Assembly (NCBI GenBank): GCA_026391775.1
Contig: JAPLDK010000055.1
Span: 1-64,000, forward strand
Direction: 5' to 3'
Origin: Bacteroidota bacterium
GTDB lineage: Bacteria; Bacteroidota; Bacteroidia; Bacteroidales; FEN-979
DNA length: 64,000 bases
Each line of letters starts with the position of its first letter. Positions within the stretch are counted from its first letter, which is position 1. Both the position numbers and the translations under genes were made by a program. The notes under the pieces were generated by a model, which was given only the letters and a program-made list of their open reading frames with translations, searched no databases and was not told the origin of the DNA. This document shows, piece by piece, positions 1 through 6,619 of the stretch.

Positions 1-1044
1 CGCAATGCTCTGGTATATGGCCTGCCGGTTTTTTATGTGAATCATGTTGGGGGACAGACAGAGCTTTTGTTTGACGGCGGCTCCATGGTGATCGATGCCG
101 GCGGTAATTTGGTGGAATCTCTGAAACGGTTTGAAGAAGACTTCCGGATTTTTAATAATCAATCCCTGAAAGTTGTTGCTGTTCCCGGCCCTGCTGACGA
201 ATCTGTTATTTCCCTGATCCATAACGCCCTGGTCATGGGGATCAGGGATTATTTCAGTAAAATGGGATTTTCCAAAGCAATTCTGGGTTTATCCGGCGGG
301 ATTGACTCGGCCGTGACCCTTGTACTTGCTGCGGAAGCTTTGGGAAAAGAAAATGTAAACGCTGTACTTTTGCCTTCGCAATTTTCTTCTGATCACAGTA
401 TAAAAGATGCCCTTGACGTGGCGAATAACATTGGTGTAGTACATGAGACTATCTCCATCGAAGAAGCATTCAGAGCCCTTGAGCACAGCCTTGAGCCTCA
501 GTTCAACGGACAGCCTTTCAATCTTACCGAGGAGAACATACAGGCCAGGCTCAGGGCGGTTATATTGATGGCATTATCAAACAAATTCGGGTATGTTTTG
601 TTAAACACATCCAATAAAAGTGAAGCCGCTGTAGGTTACGGTACCCTGTATGGCGATATGTGCGGTGGCTTGTCGGTATTAGGGGATGTTTATAAAACCC
701 AGGTTTATGAACTGGCGGGGTATATCAACCGGAATATAGAGATCATCCCTTTTAATTCAATCAGCAAACCACCCTCAGCCGAGCTTCGCCCCGGTCAGAA
801 AGACTCGGATTCCCTGCCTGAATACGATATCCTGGATAAGATTTTATATCAATATATCGAGGAAAGAAAAGGCCCGAAAGAAATTCTGGAAGCAGGCTTT
901 GAAGAAGACATGGTAAAGCGGGTACTGAAGCTGGTAAACACCAGCGAATATAAACGGTACCAAACACCTCCGATACTCAGGGTTTCCCGAAAAGCATTCG
1001 GGATGGGCCGTCGTATGCCTATTGTAGGGAAATACCTTTCCTGA
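1..1044 (+). CDS. nadE: Glutamine-dependent NAD+ synthetase, C-terminal part (5' end outside window)
   Basis: This enzyme makes NAD+ from nicotinate adenine dinucleotide using ATP and glutamine-derived ammonia in the cytoplasm. The frame is open from base 1, so the start lies upstream; 347 residues are visible. The first ~50 residues read like the end of the nitrilase-type glutaminase domain (NHVGGQTELLFDGGS). The synthetase domain follows, with the P-loop pyrophosphatase motif SGGIDSAV and a downstream NTSNKSE ATP/NaAD-site motif. The glutaminase catalytic residues would lie outside the window. The TGA stop directly abuts the stop of the convergent Nfu gene with no gap. The family call is secure. 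Confidence 0.93.
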   Translation, partial: RNALVYGLPVFYVNHVGGQTELLFDGGSMVIDAGGNLVESLKRFEEDFRIFNNQSLKVVAVPGPADESVISLIHNALVMGIRDYFSKMGFSKAILGLSGGIDSAVTLVLAAEALGKENVNAVLLPSQFSSDHSIKDALDVANNIGVVHETISIEEAFRALEHSLEPQFNGQPFNLTEENIQARLRAVILMALSNKFGYVLLNTSNKSEAAVGYGTLYGDMCGGLSVLGDVYKTQVYELAGYINRNIEIIPFNSISKPPSAELRPGQKDSDSLPEYDILDKILYQYIEERKGPKEILEAGFEEDMVKRVLKLVNTSEYKRYQTPPILRVSRKAFGMGRRMPIVGKYLS

Positions 1045-1290
1045 TTACATTGACTGGACCGACTCTACGCTTTTAATTTCAGGGATGGCACGGATCACTG
1101 CAGCTTCAATGCCATTTTTCAGGGTCATCTGGGAATGAGGGCAGTTGCCGCACATTCCGAGGAGCCTTAAGTTAACGACCTTATCGTCGGTCATATCAAC
1201 ATATTCCACATCGCCGCCGTCGGCCTGAAGGTAAGGACGTATCTGTTCTATAACGTTTTTTACTTTTTTCTCAAGTTCAATATCTATCAT
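1045..1290 (-). CDS. NifU-like (Nfu) Fe-S scaffold domain protein
   Basis: An 81-residue protein that is essentially one Nfu domain, which carries and delivers Fe-S clusters to apoproteins. Visible motifs are IRPYLQADGGDVEYV and the cluster-binding CxxC in MCGNCPHS, followed by GIEAAVIRAIPEI. I chose the ATG at 1290 (MIDIELEKK) because homology begins there; the longer open frame to 1431 runs through a non-conserved stretch that also holds the promoter of the opposite gene. Its stop abuts the nadE stop. An Mrp-type Fe-S/ATPase protein lies 2.4 kb away on the same strand, but not in the same operon. Confidence 0.9.
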   Translation of the reverse strand: MIDIELEKKVKNVIEQIRPYLQADGGDVEYVDMTDDKVVNLRLLGMCGNCPHSQMTLKNGIEAAVIRAIPEIKSVESVQSM

Positions 1291-1374
1291 GTCTTGCAAT
1301 GTTTGAGGATGCAAAGATAGGAAAAATCGCGATGGGTGATGGGGTGATGTATTCCTTCCCTCAACAAAAAATAC

Positions 1375-1406
1375 TTGACAATTAGGTATTAGATATGTTA
1401 TATTTG
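1375..1406 (+). promoter_or_regulatory. Bacteroidota-type promoter for the lipoprotein genes
   Basis: TTG at 1375-1377 and TATATTTG at 1399-1406 match the Bacteroidota -33/-7 pattern (TTG, 19-21 bases, TAnnTTTG) with a 21-base spacer. It lies 34 bases before the first lipoprotein gene. Confidence 0.6.
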
Positions 1407-1440
1407 TAACAGACATATAGCATTCAACCATATTTTTCCA

Positions 1441-1758
1441 TTGAAATCAATAACCCTAAAAAGCATTGTTACGGTCCTTTTACTTCCATTATTGCTTATG
1501 ACCAACTGCAAACCGCCGGAATCAAAGAATACAGTGAAGGATGAATATCAGCAGATTAAATCAATTCTTGATAAAGCTATGTCAAGCGATGATCCTTTAC
1601 AAAAATTCCAGCAGGAGCTTCCCCGGATAAAAAAATTCTCAACCGTCGACAGTGCATGGGTCACTAATATAGCTTTTTTTGTAAGATTCAAGAAAGGTGG
1701 TACTGTTTCCTGGATCTTGGATCCTGAAGATCTTAAAAAGCCAAAAACCAATAAATAA
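1441..1758 (+). CDS. Small lipoprotein, paralogous to the N-terminal domain of the next gene
   Basis: A 105-residue protein with a hydrophobic leader (SIVTVLLLPLLLMTNC) and a Cys near residue 23 that probably accepts the lipid. The start is a TTG at 1441; no ATG fits upstream. The rest aligns by eye with residues ~40-120 of the following lipoprotein: both share a YNQI/YQQI-type helix, a spaced F-Q-E pattern, and the string W-x(6)-F/L-x-V-x-F followed by G and W. It therefore looks like a one-domain paralogue of the larger protein's front end, produced by duplication or partial loss. The next gene starts 22 bases downstream, so the two are probably co-transcribed. Function unknown. Confidence 0.7.
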   Translation: MKSITLKSIVTVLLLPLLLMTNCKPPESKNTVKDEYQQIKSILDKAMSSDDPLQKFQQELPRIKKFSTVDSAWVTNIAFFVRFKKGGTVSWILDPEDLKKPKTNK

Positions 1759-1780
1759 AGTATTAACAAAATCAACAACC

Positions 1781-3637
1781 ATGAAAACACTTATCTGGAA
1801 ACTTTCACTGGCGGTGTTGCTGGGTATTGCTATTATTGTTGGATGTAAAAAAAGCAGTGATAATACAACCACTACAGGGGGGCTGACCGATGAAGAAAAG
1901 ACGGCTATAACAAGCACGTACAATCAGATATCCACCTCCCTCAACACTTATGTGCTCGACACGAATGCCTTTCAGGAGTTCACTCAATCCTTAAATTCGA
2001 TTAAACAACTGCCGCAAGTTGAGAATGCCTGGATTAAGGACAGCGCTTTATATGTAAAATTCACTAATGCCGGACAGATCTGCTGGTATATCACCAACAA
2101 ATACATCATCCCCCCTTACGGGCTTAAAAAAGAGATAAAAAAATCAGGGACACGCATCCCGGTCGGGAACGCTAAAGCCTGTCTTATTAACCAGCAATTT
2201 AATGATGAAAGCCGGCAATATTGTAAGGATATTATAAATGCCCTGGATCAGGAATTCATGGATAACGGATATGAAACCACTATCGTTAATGGCGGGGATG
2301 TCAGTCTTAATTTCATACAAAACGACTTCAATAAATATGGTGCTGTCTTTTTTATATCGCACGGCGCATATGACGGGACAAGGACATGGGTCCTGACAGG
2401 TGAGCAGCCTCCAAATGCCCAGAACAACCCTCTTCAAAAGTTATTAAATGAACTCTATTTATGGTGGAATCAGGGGCTCGTCAGTATAGGAACTGTTCGG
2501 GAATTAAGAACCGGAGTGAAGGTGCCCGTCACGTATTACATGTTTTCCGACAGATACGTATCCAATGTATATGGCGCCGGATCATTCCCTAACTCATTGG
2601 TCTACCTGGTTGCATGCCAGTCATTTAAAGGAACCACTCAACTGGCTCAAGCCTATACTTCGAAAGGTGTCGGAGTGACCATCGGTTGGGATGAAACGAA
2701 TTGCGCGGGTCAATCGACCGGTAAAATGCTGTTTGAATTATTGCTTGGCGGATTGACCGTTGACAGTGCTTTCTTTCAGCTTCCGGATGATGCCAAGAAT
2801 GATTATTGTGCTGTCCCGGCCGGGGCTCACTTGACCTATTATCCACCTGCAGGCAAAGACATCTGTTTGGTTGGTGAGAAAAAAGCTGAAATATTTATTA
2901 CTTCTTTGAATGATGGCGAAACGGAAACGAGCCGGGTGTTAAACCTTGCTGGTTATATGGATAGCGTGGAATCCGTAACTAAAGGAGTTGTGGAAATTAA
3001 CGGGGTTCCTACAATTCTCCAGTTAACCGATCTTACTCATTTCAGCCAAAGTATCGTGATCCAGAATGGTCCAAACACAATCAAGGTAACCGGCTATGGG
3101 AAACAATCTTCAGGTCAGACTGTGGTTGCTGTAAAAAAAATAAGCGTTAACGGAAGTTTCCCTACACTTGACATTTTCACTGAACTAAGATGGAATACCA
3201 ACAATACGGATATTGATTTTCATATGTTACCTCCGGGCGCATCCATTAGTGATCTCTGGACTTCGATTGATTGCTATTATTCAAATAAAACTCCCTCATG
3301 GGGTGGTTTTCTTGACGTTGATAATATATCAGGCTACGGGCCTGAACATATTACTGTACCAATCGTAAATCAACCAGGTTCTTACCGCCTATTTATTCAC
3401 TATTACAGGGATCATGGAGGTGGTGAAACCCAGGCATTTGTTGACGTCAGTGTCATCGACAGTCCCATGCATCATTTTGGGCCATATACACTTGTGAACA
3501 ATGGAGGAGATGGTGTAGGGGATCTCTGGGAAGCTTGTACTATTAATTTCCCTGGCGGTACAATTACGCCTGTTAACAAATATTATTATCTGGGCTCGAA
3601 ATATAAATCGACAAACCTGCCTCCAAAAGTTAAATAA
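1781..3637 (+). CDS. Lipoprotein with caspase/gingipain-like (clan CD) core and DUF2135-like C-terminal domain
   Basis: 618 residues from the ATG at 1781, where a lipoprotein signal begins (AVLLGIAIIVGCKKSS). Residues ~40-120 repeat the small lipoprotein encoded upstream. Residues ~140-370 look like a clan CD cysteine peptidase or CHAT-like fold: a hydrophobic strand ends in ISHG (His194) and a second in LVACQS (Cys279), the usual His/Cys dyad layout. Residues ~466-565 resemble DUF2135/YfaP, with LRWNTNNTDIDFHM, DVDNISGYGPE and a GSYRLFIHYY strand. I infer a surface or periplasmic lipoprotein, possibly a peptidase. The peptidase assignment is by pattern only and the dyad could be degenerate. 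A strong terminator follows. Confidence 0.65.
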   Translation: MKTLIWKLSLAVLLGIAIIVGCKKSSDNTTTTGGLTDEEKTAITSTYNQISTSLNTYVLDTNAFQEFTQSLNSIKQLPQVENAWIKDSALYVKFTNAGQICWYITNKYIIPPYGLKKEIKKSGTRIPVGNAKACLINQQFNDESRQYCKDIINALDQEFMDNGYETTIVNGGDVSLNFIQNDFNKYGAVFFISHGAYDGTRTWVLTGEQPPNAQNNPLQKLLNELYLWWNQGLVSIGTVRELRTGVKVPVTYYMFSDRYVSNVYGAGSFPNSLVYLVACQSFKGTTQLAQAYTSKGVGVTIGWDETNCAGQSTGKMLFELLLGGLTVDSAFFQLPDDAKNDYCAVPAGAHLTYYPPAGKDICLVGEKKAEIFITSLNDGETETSRVLNLAGYMDSVESVTKGVVEINGVPTILQLTDLTHFSQSIVIQNGPNTIKVTGYGKQSSGQTVVAVKKISVNGSFPTLDIFTELRWNTNNTDIDFHMLPPGASISDLWTSIDCYYSNKTPSWGGFLDVDNISGYGPEHITVPIVNQPGSYRLFIHYYRDHGGGETQAFVDVSVIDSPMHHFGPYTLVNNGGDGVGDLWEACTINFPGGTITPVNKYYYLGSKYKSTNLPPKVK

Positions 3638-3659
3638 AGTATATGCTTATTAACTAAGA

Positions 3660-3702
3660 AACTGGGACCGTCGTTATAATTCAGATCGGTCTCAGTTTTT
3701 TT
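3660..3702 (+). terminator. Rho-independent terminator
   Basis: An 11-base stem (AACTGGGACCG at 3660-3670 pairing with CGGTCTCAGTT at 3687-3697, one G-U pair) is followed by seven Ts. It ends the lipoprotein transcript and may also serve the convergent mrp operon. Confidence 0.85.
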
Positions 3703-3707
3703 CTGAC

Positions 3708-4802
3708 TTACGACTTTCCGAAAACTTCTCTTATAGAGTTCGAAATCGCCACCTGCTGCGCTACGGCTTCGGCAAGCTTTGTAAAAGCTTCGTTTGTAGG
3801 GCTATCCGGTCCTGCAGTAACAGGTTCCCCCGAATCTCCTGAATCAGCAATGGCCGCTTCGATAGGTATTTGCCCGAGGATCGGAATATTCAGTTCATCG
3901 GCAAATTTCTGGCAGCCGCTTTTTCCGAAGATATAATACTTCTTATCAGGCATATCGGGGGGCACAAAATAAGCCATGTTTTCAACAAGCCCGAGAATGG
4001 GTATCCTGATCTGTTCGATCCTGAACATATTGGCTGCTTTCCTTACATCGGCGATAGCTACTTCCTGGGGTGTGCTTACGACAATTGCACCGGTAAGCGG
4101 AAAACTCTGAACCAGGGTAAGAGGGATATCACCTGTTCCCGGAGGGAGGTCTATGACCATATAATCCAGCGGGCCCCATTCAATATCAGTGAACAGCTGT
4201 TTCAGAGCTGTTGAAGCCATGGGGCCTCGCCAGACCAGCGCTTTGGACTGATCGACAAAGAAGCCGATGGAGATCATTTTGATGCCGAATTTCTCGAAGG
4301 GGTAGACATATGTTTTCCCGTCACGGTCAAAACCTTTTGCCTTTTCATCAAGCAAACCAAACATCAGGGGAATAGACGGGCCGTAAATATCGGCGTCGAG
4401 CAACCCAACCTTCGCCCCTGTCTTGGCCAGGGCAATTGCCAGATTTACAGCAACAGTGGATTTACCTACGCCACCCTTTCCGGAACCAACGGCGATTATA
4501 TTTTTTACATCCTTCAGCATATCCTCATTCTCTTTTCGCTTCGTTGTCACTCTGGAAGAAAGGTCTATTTCTACCCTCAGGTCCTTATCCACATGATCAT
4601 GAATGGCCCTGATACAGGACTGCGTTAGAAAATCTTTAAGCGGACAGGCGGGTGTCGTAAGTATTAGTTTGAATTTCACCTTGCCTTTTTCTATATGCAC
4701 TTCATCGATCATGTTCAAGGTCACCAGGTCATTTTTAAGGTCGGGATCGATTACATGGGAGAGTGCTTGTAGTATTTTGTCTTTGGTTATTTTTTCCATC
4801 AT
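3708..4802 (-). CDS. mrp: Mrp/NBP35-family ATP-binding Fe-S carrier protein
   Basis: A 364-residue P-loop ATPase of the Mrp/ApbC family, which binds and hands on Fe-S clusters in the cytoplasm. The N-terminal ~90 residues form a MIP18/DUF59 domain (ALSHVIDPDLKNDLVTLNM). The deviant Walker A motif GSGKGGVGKSTVA follows, then DADIYGPS and DLPPGTGD. The CxxC usually seen near the C-terminus of Mrp proteins is not obvious here; the region carries a single Cys in KSGCQKF. It is the last gene of a minus-strand run (M23 peptidase, MerR, alkyltransferase-like, Mrp) with gaps of 7-13 bases. Confidence 0.93.
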   Translation of the reverse strand: MMEKITKDKILQALSHVIDPDLKNDLVTLNMIDEVHIEKGKVKFKLILTTPACPLKDFLTQSCIRAIHDHVDKDLRVEIDLSSRVTTKRKENEDMLKDVKNIIAVGSGKGGVGKSTVAVNLAIALAKTGAKVGLLDADIYGPSIPLMFGLLDEKAKGFDRDGKTYVYPFEKFGIKMISIGFFVDQSKALVWRGPMASTALKQLFTDIEWGPLDYMVIDLPPGTGDIPLTLVQSFPLTGAIVVSTPQEVAIADVRKAANMFRIEQIRIPILGLVENMAYFVPPDMPDKKYYIFGKSGCQKFADELNIPILGQIPIEAAIADSGDSGEPVTAGPDSPTNEAFTKLAEAVAQQVAISNSIREVFGKS

Positions 4803-4815
4803 TTTCGGTATTGCA

Positions 4816-5157
4816 TTATTGAATTTTTAGTTCCTGCCCCGGATCCCAGAACAGCTTCTCAAACTTCACCACCTTGTCATCTTTTACCTTTATCCCCTCG
4901 CTCTGCAGCAGTTGCTGCATCACTTTTGGCCCGCCGAAATGGTGCTTACCTGTAAGAAGGCCATTCCTGTTCAGAACCCGGTGAGCAGGGACATTCTGAT
5001 TGCTGGTGTGGGAGGCATTCATGGCCCAGCCAACCATTCTTGCTGAGCCCCTCAATCCGAGGTACTCCGCAATAGCTCCATAGGAAGTCACCCTGCCATA
5101 GGGTATCTTCGCAACAACTTCATAAACATCATCAAAAAACGATTCCTTCAGGGGCAT
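4816..5157 (-). CDS. Alkyltransferase-like protein (MGMT fold, active-site Cys replaced by Ala)
   Basis: 113 residues covering the DNA-binding half of O6-alkylguanine-DNA alkyltransferase (VYEVVAKIPYGRVTSYGAIAEYLG, MVGWAMN). The reactive PCHRV motif reads PAHRV, so the protein cannot accept an alkyl group. Known alkyltransferase-like (Atl) proteins carry Trp or Ala at this spot, bind O6-alkylguanine lesions and pass them to nucleotide excision repair. The helix-turn-helix and RVLNRNG segments are intact, so this is an Atl-type protein rather than a pseudogene. It sits between MerR and mrp in a tight run. An AlkD-like glycosylase gene lies 4 kb away. Confidence 0.88.
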   Translation of the reverse strand: MPLKESFFDDVYEVVAKIPYGRVTSYGAIAEYLGLRGSARMVGWAMNASHTSNQNVPAHRVLNRNGLLTGKHHFGGPKVMQQLLQSEGIKVKDDKVVKFEKLFWDPGQELKIQ

Positions 5158-5164
5158 AGCAAAC

Positions 5165-5500
5165 TTATAATTCCTTTTTAAGTTCGAGAAGGAATCCTTT
5201 AACCTGGTTAAGGGAAGCTATCATCTGGACTGTGTTCACAACGTTTTCACGGTTCTGTTTGAGTTTGTCTTTCGCGCCCTGCAGGGTAAATCCTCTTTCC
5301 TTTACCAGGTGGTAGATCAGTTTCAGGTTCTCGATGTCAAATTTTGTAAACAACCTGTTACCTTTTTTATTTTTCCGGGGATTAAGGATGTCGAATTCCT
5401 TCTCCCAGAACCGTATGAGTGATTGATTAACGTCAAAGAGTTCAGCCACCTCGCCAATAGTGTAATAGATCTTTTCAATTTTATAATCTGGCTTCACCAT
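5165..5500 (-). CDS. MerR-family transcriptional regulator
   Basis: 111 residues. An N-terminal MerR winged-helix domain is clear: YYTIGEVAELFDVNQSLIRFWEKEF, then RLFTKFDIENLKLIYHLVKERGFTLQGAKDKL. A short coiled-coil-like tail follows (residues ~80-111). There is no effector domain or metal-binding Cys cluster, so the inducer cannot be guessed. This short MerR form is common in Bacteroidota next to M23 peptidases. It sits 9 bases downstream of the peptidase gene and 7 bases before the alkyltransferase-like gene, in one operon. Confidence 0.9.
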   Translation of the reverse strand: MVKPDYKIEKIYYTIGEVAELFDVNQSLIRFWEKEFDILNPRKNKKGNRLFTKFDIENLKLIYHLVKERGFTLQGAKDKLKQNRENVVNTVQMIASLNQVKGFLLELKKEL

Positions 5501-5509
5501 ATACAGTGC

Positions 5510-6484
5510 TTAATCCATTGTTTGAGAAGGCTGCTGTGAAAGATCAAGCATCATTTGGAACTGCTCAGGGGACAAATCATTGAAGAAAAAGTAGATCGGG
5601 TTCAGGGGAATAAAATTCTTACGTACCTCGTAATGCAGGTGGGGTGAAGTCGATTTGCCTGTGTTCCCCACATACCCGATGATCTGTCCGCGAAGGATCT
5701 TCTGCCCCGGTTTGACAAAAATCCTTGAAAGATGGGCATATACAGTCCTGTATGTATAACCGTGGTCAATAATAACCTCATTCCCGTATCCACCGTCCCC
5801 ATCCCTTGCTGCAAATTCGATGGTACCGTTACCCGTTGCATAAACCTCTGTTCCGACGGCAGCAGTAAAGTCCATGCCTTCGTGAAACTTCCTTACCTTG
5901 TAAAAAGGGTCCACCCTCATCCCGAAATAAGAGCCGATCCTTCGCAGGTCCTTATTGTTCAAAGGCTGTATGGCAGGAATGCTTGCAAGCATCTGTTCCT
6001 TGTTCCTGGCCATGCTGAATACCTCGTCGAAGGATTTGGACTGAACGTACAACTGGCCAAGGATCTTATCCATTTTCTTTGACGTCTCAACCATCAATTC
6101 CTCATTGGAATAGCTTTTGAGTTTTTCATAGCGGTCAATGCCCCCGATACCGGCCTCCCTCACTGAACCCGGAATTGGCTCAGCTTCGAAGATCACACGG
6201 TAAATATTGTCGTCCCTGTCCTGCAGGTCTTTAATAACCCTCGTAACACGGTCAAGCTGGTCGTTCAGCATCCTGAACTGAAATTTCATCTGTTCAATTT
6301 CCCGTTTCTGGGCTTTCATCTGAGGTGAATCGATGAAGTTGTAGGCAAGCAGAAGTACTGCAACGGCAAAAACAACGCCTGTTGACAAATGCGTAAAGAA
6401 ATACAGTAACTTTTTCCGGAATGTGGTTTGCACCCGGTCGAAGGTCAGTGACTTTTTATTGAATTTGTATTTTACCTTGCTCAT
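5510..6484 (-). CDS. Membrane-anchored M23-family metallopeptidase
   Basis: 324 residues from the ATG at 6484 (MSKVKYKFN); the upstream Met at 6520 gives a poorer leader. A transmembrane segment at ~30-52 (STGVVFAVAVLLLAYNFI) is followed by a coiled coil (~55-100) and a C-terminal LytM/M23 domain. The zinc ligands are visible as H and D in KFHEGMDF and the second His in HLHYEV. This family cuts peptide cross-links in peptidoglycan or acts as a scaffold for cell-wall enzymes; with an intact HxH this copy is probably active. It is the first gene of the minus-strand operon ending in mrp and is divergent from alaS. Confidence 0.92.
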   Translation of the reverse strand: MSKVKYKFNKKSLTFDRVQTTFRKKLLYFFTHLSTGVVFAVAVLLLAYNFIDSPQMKAQKREIEQMKFQFRMLNDQLDRVTRVIKDLQDRDDNIYRVIFEAEPIPGSVREAGIGGIDRYEKLKSYSNEELMVETSKKMDKILGQLYVQSKSFDEVFSMARNKEQMLASIPAIQPLNNKDLRRIGSYFGMRVDPFYKVRKFHEGMDFTAAVGTEVYATGNGTIEFAARDGDGGYGNEVIIDHGYTYRTVYAHLSRIFVKPGQKILRGQIIGYVGNTGKSTSPHLHYEVRKNFIPLNPIYFFFNDLSPEQFQMMLDLSQQPSQTMD

Positions 6485-6529
6485 TGGCAGCGAAATAAAG
6501 AATCGCTCAAAATAGGACACCTAAACCTG

Positions 6530-6562
6530 CAAAATTAAGTAAATAATTAACTTTGCTGCCAA
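6530..6562 (-). promoter_or_regulatory. Promoter of the M23-MerR-Atl-Mrp operon
   Basis: On the minus strand TTG (6562-6560) and TAATTTTG (6537-6530) are separated by 22 bases, close to the Bacteroidota consensus. On the plus strand TAACTTTG at 6548-6555 could serve alaS, but has no clear -33 box. Confidence 0.45.
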
Positions 6563-6619
6563 TTCCAATTTCACAAAAATTGTTAAAGCCTGTTAACGAA
6601 TTGTTAATCTTCTGTTTAG

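Noticed and set aside
1712-1728. Possible AGGATCC-type repeat at the end of the small lipoprotein gene
   Set aside because: Only two degenerate units are present, and the encoded residues fit the paralogous alignment, so chance is the simpler reading.
1697-1780. Longer start for the 618-residue lipoprotein
   Set aside because: That extension reads through the end of the upstream gene in another frame; the lipoprotein signal begins at the ATG at 1781.
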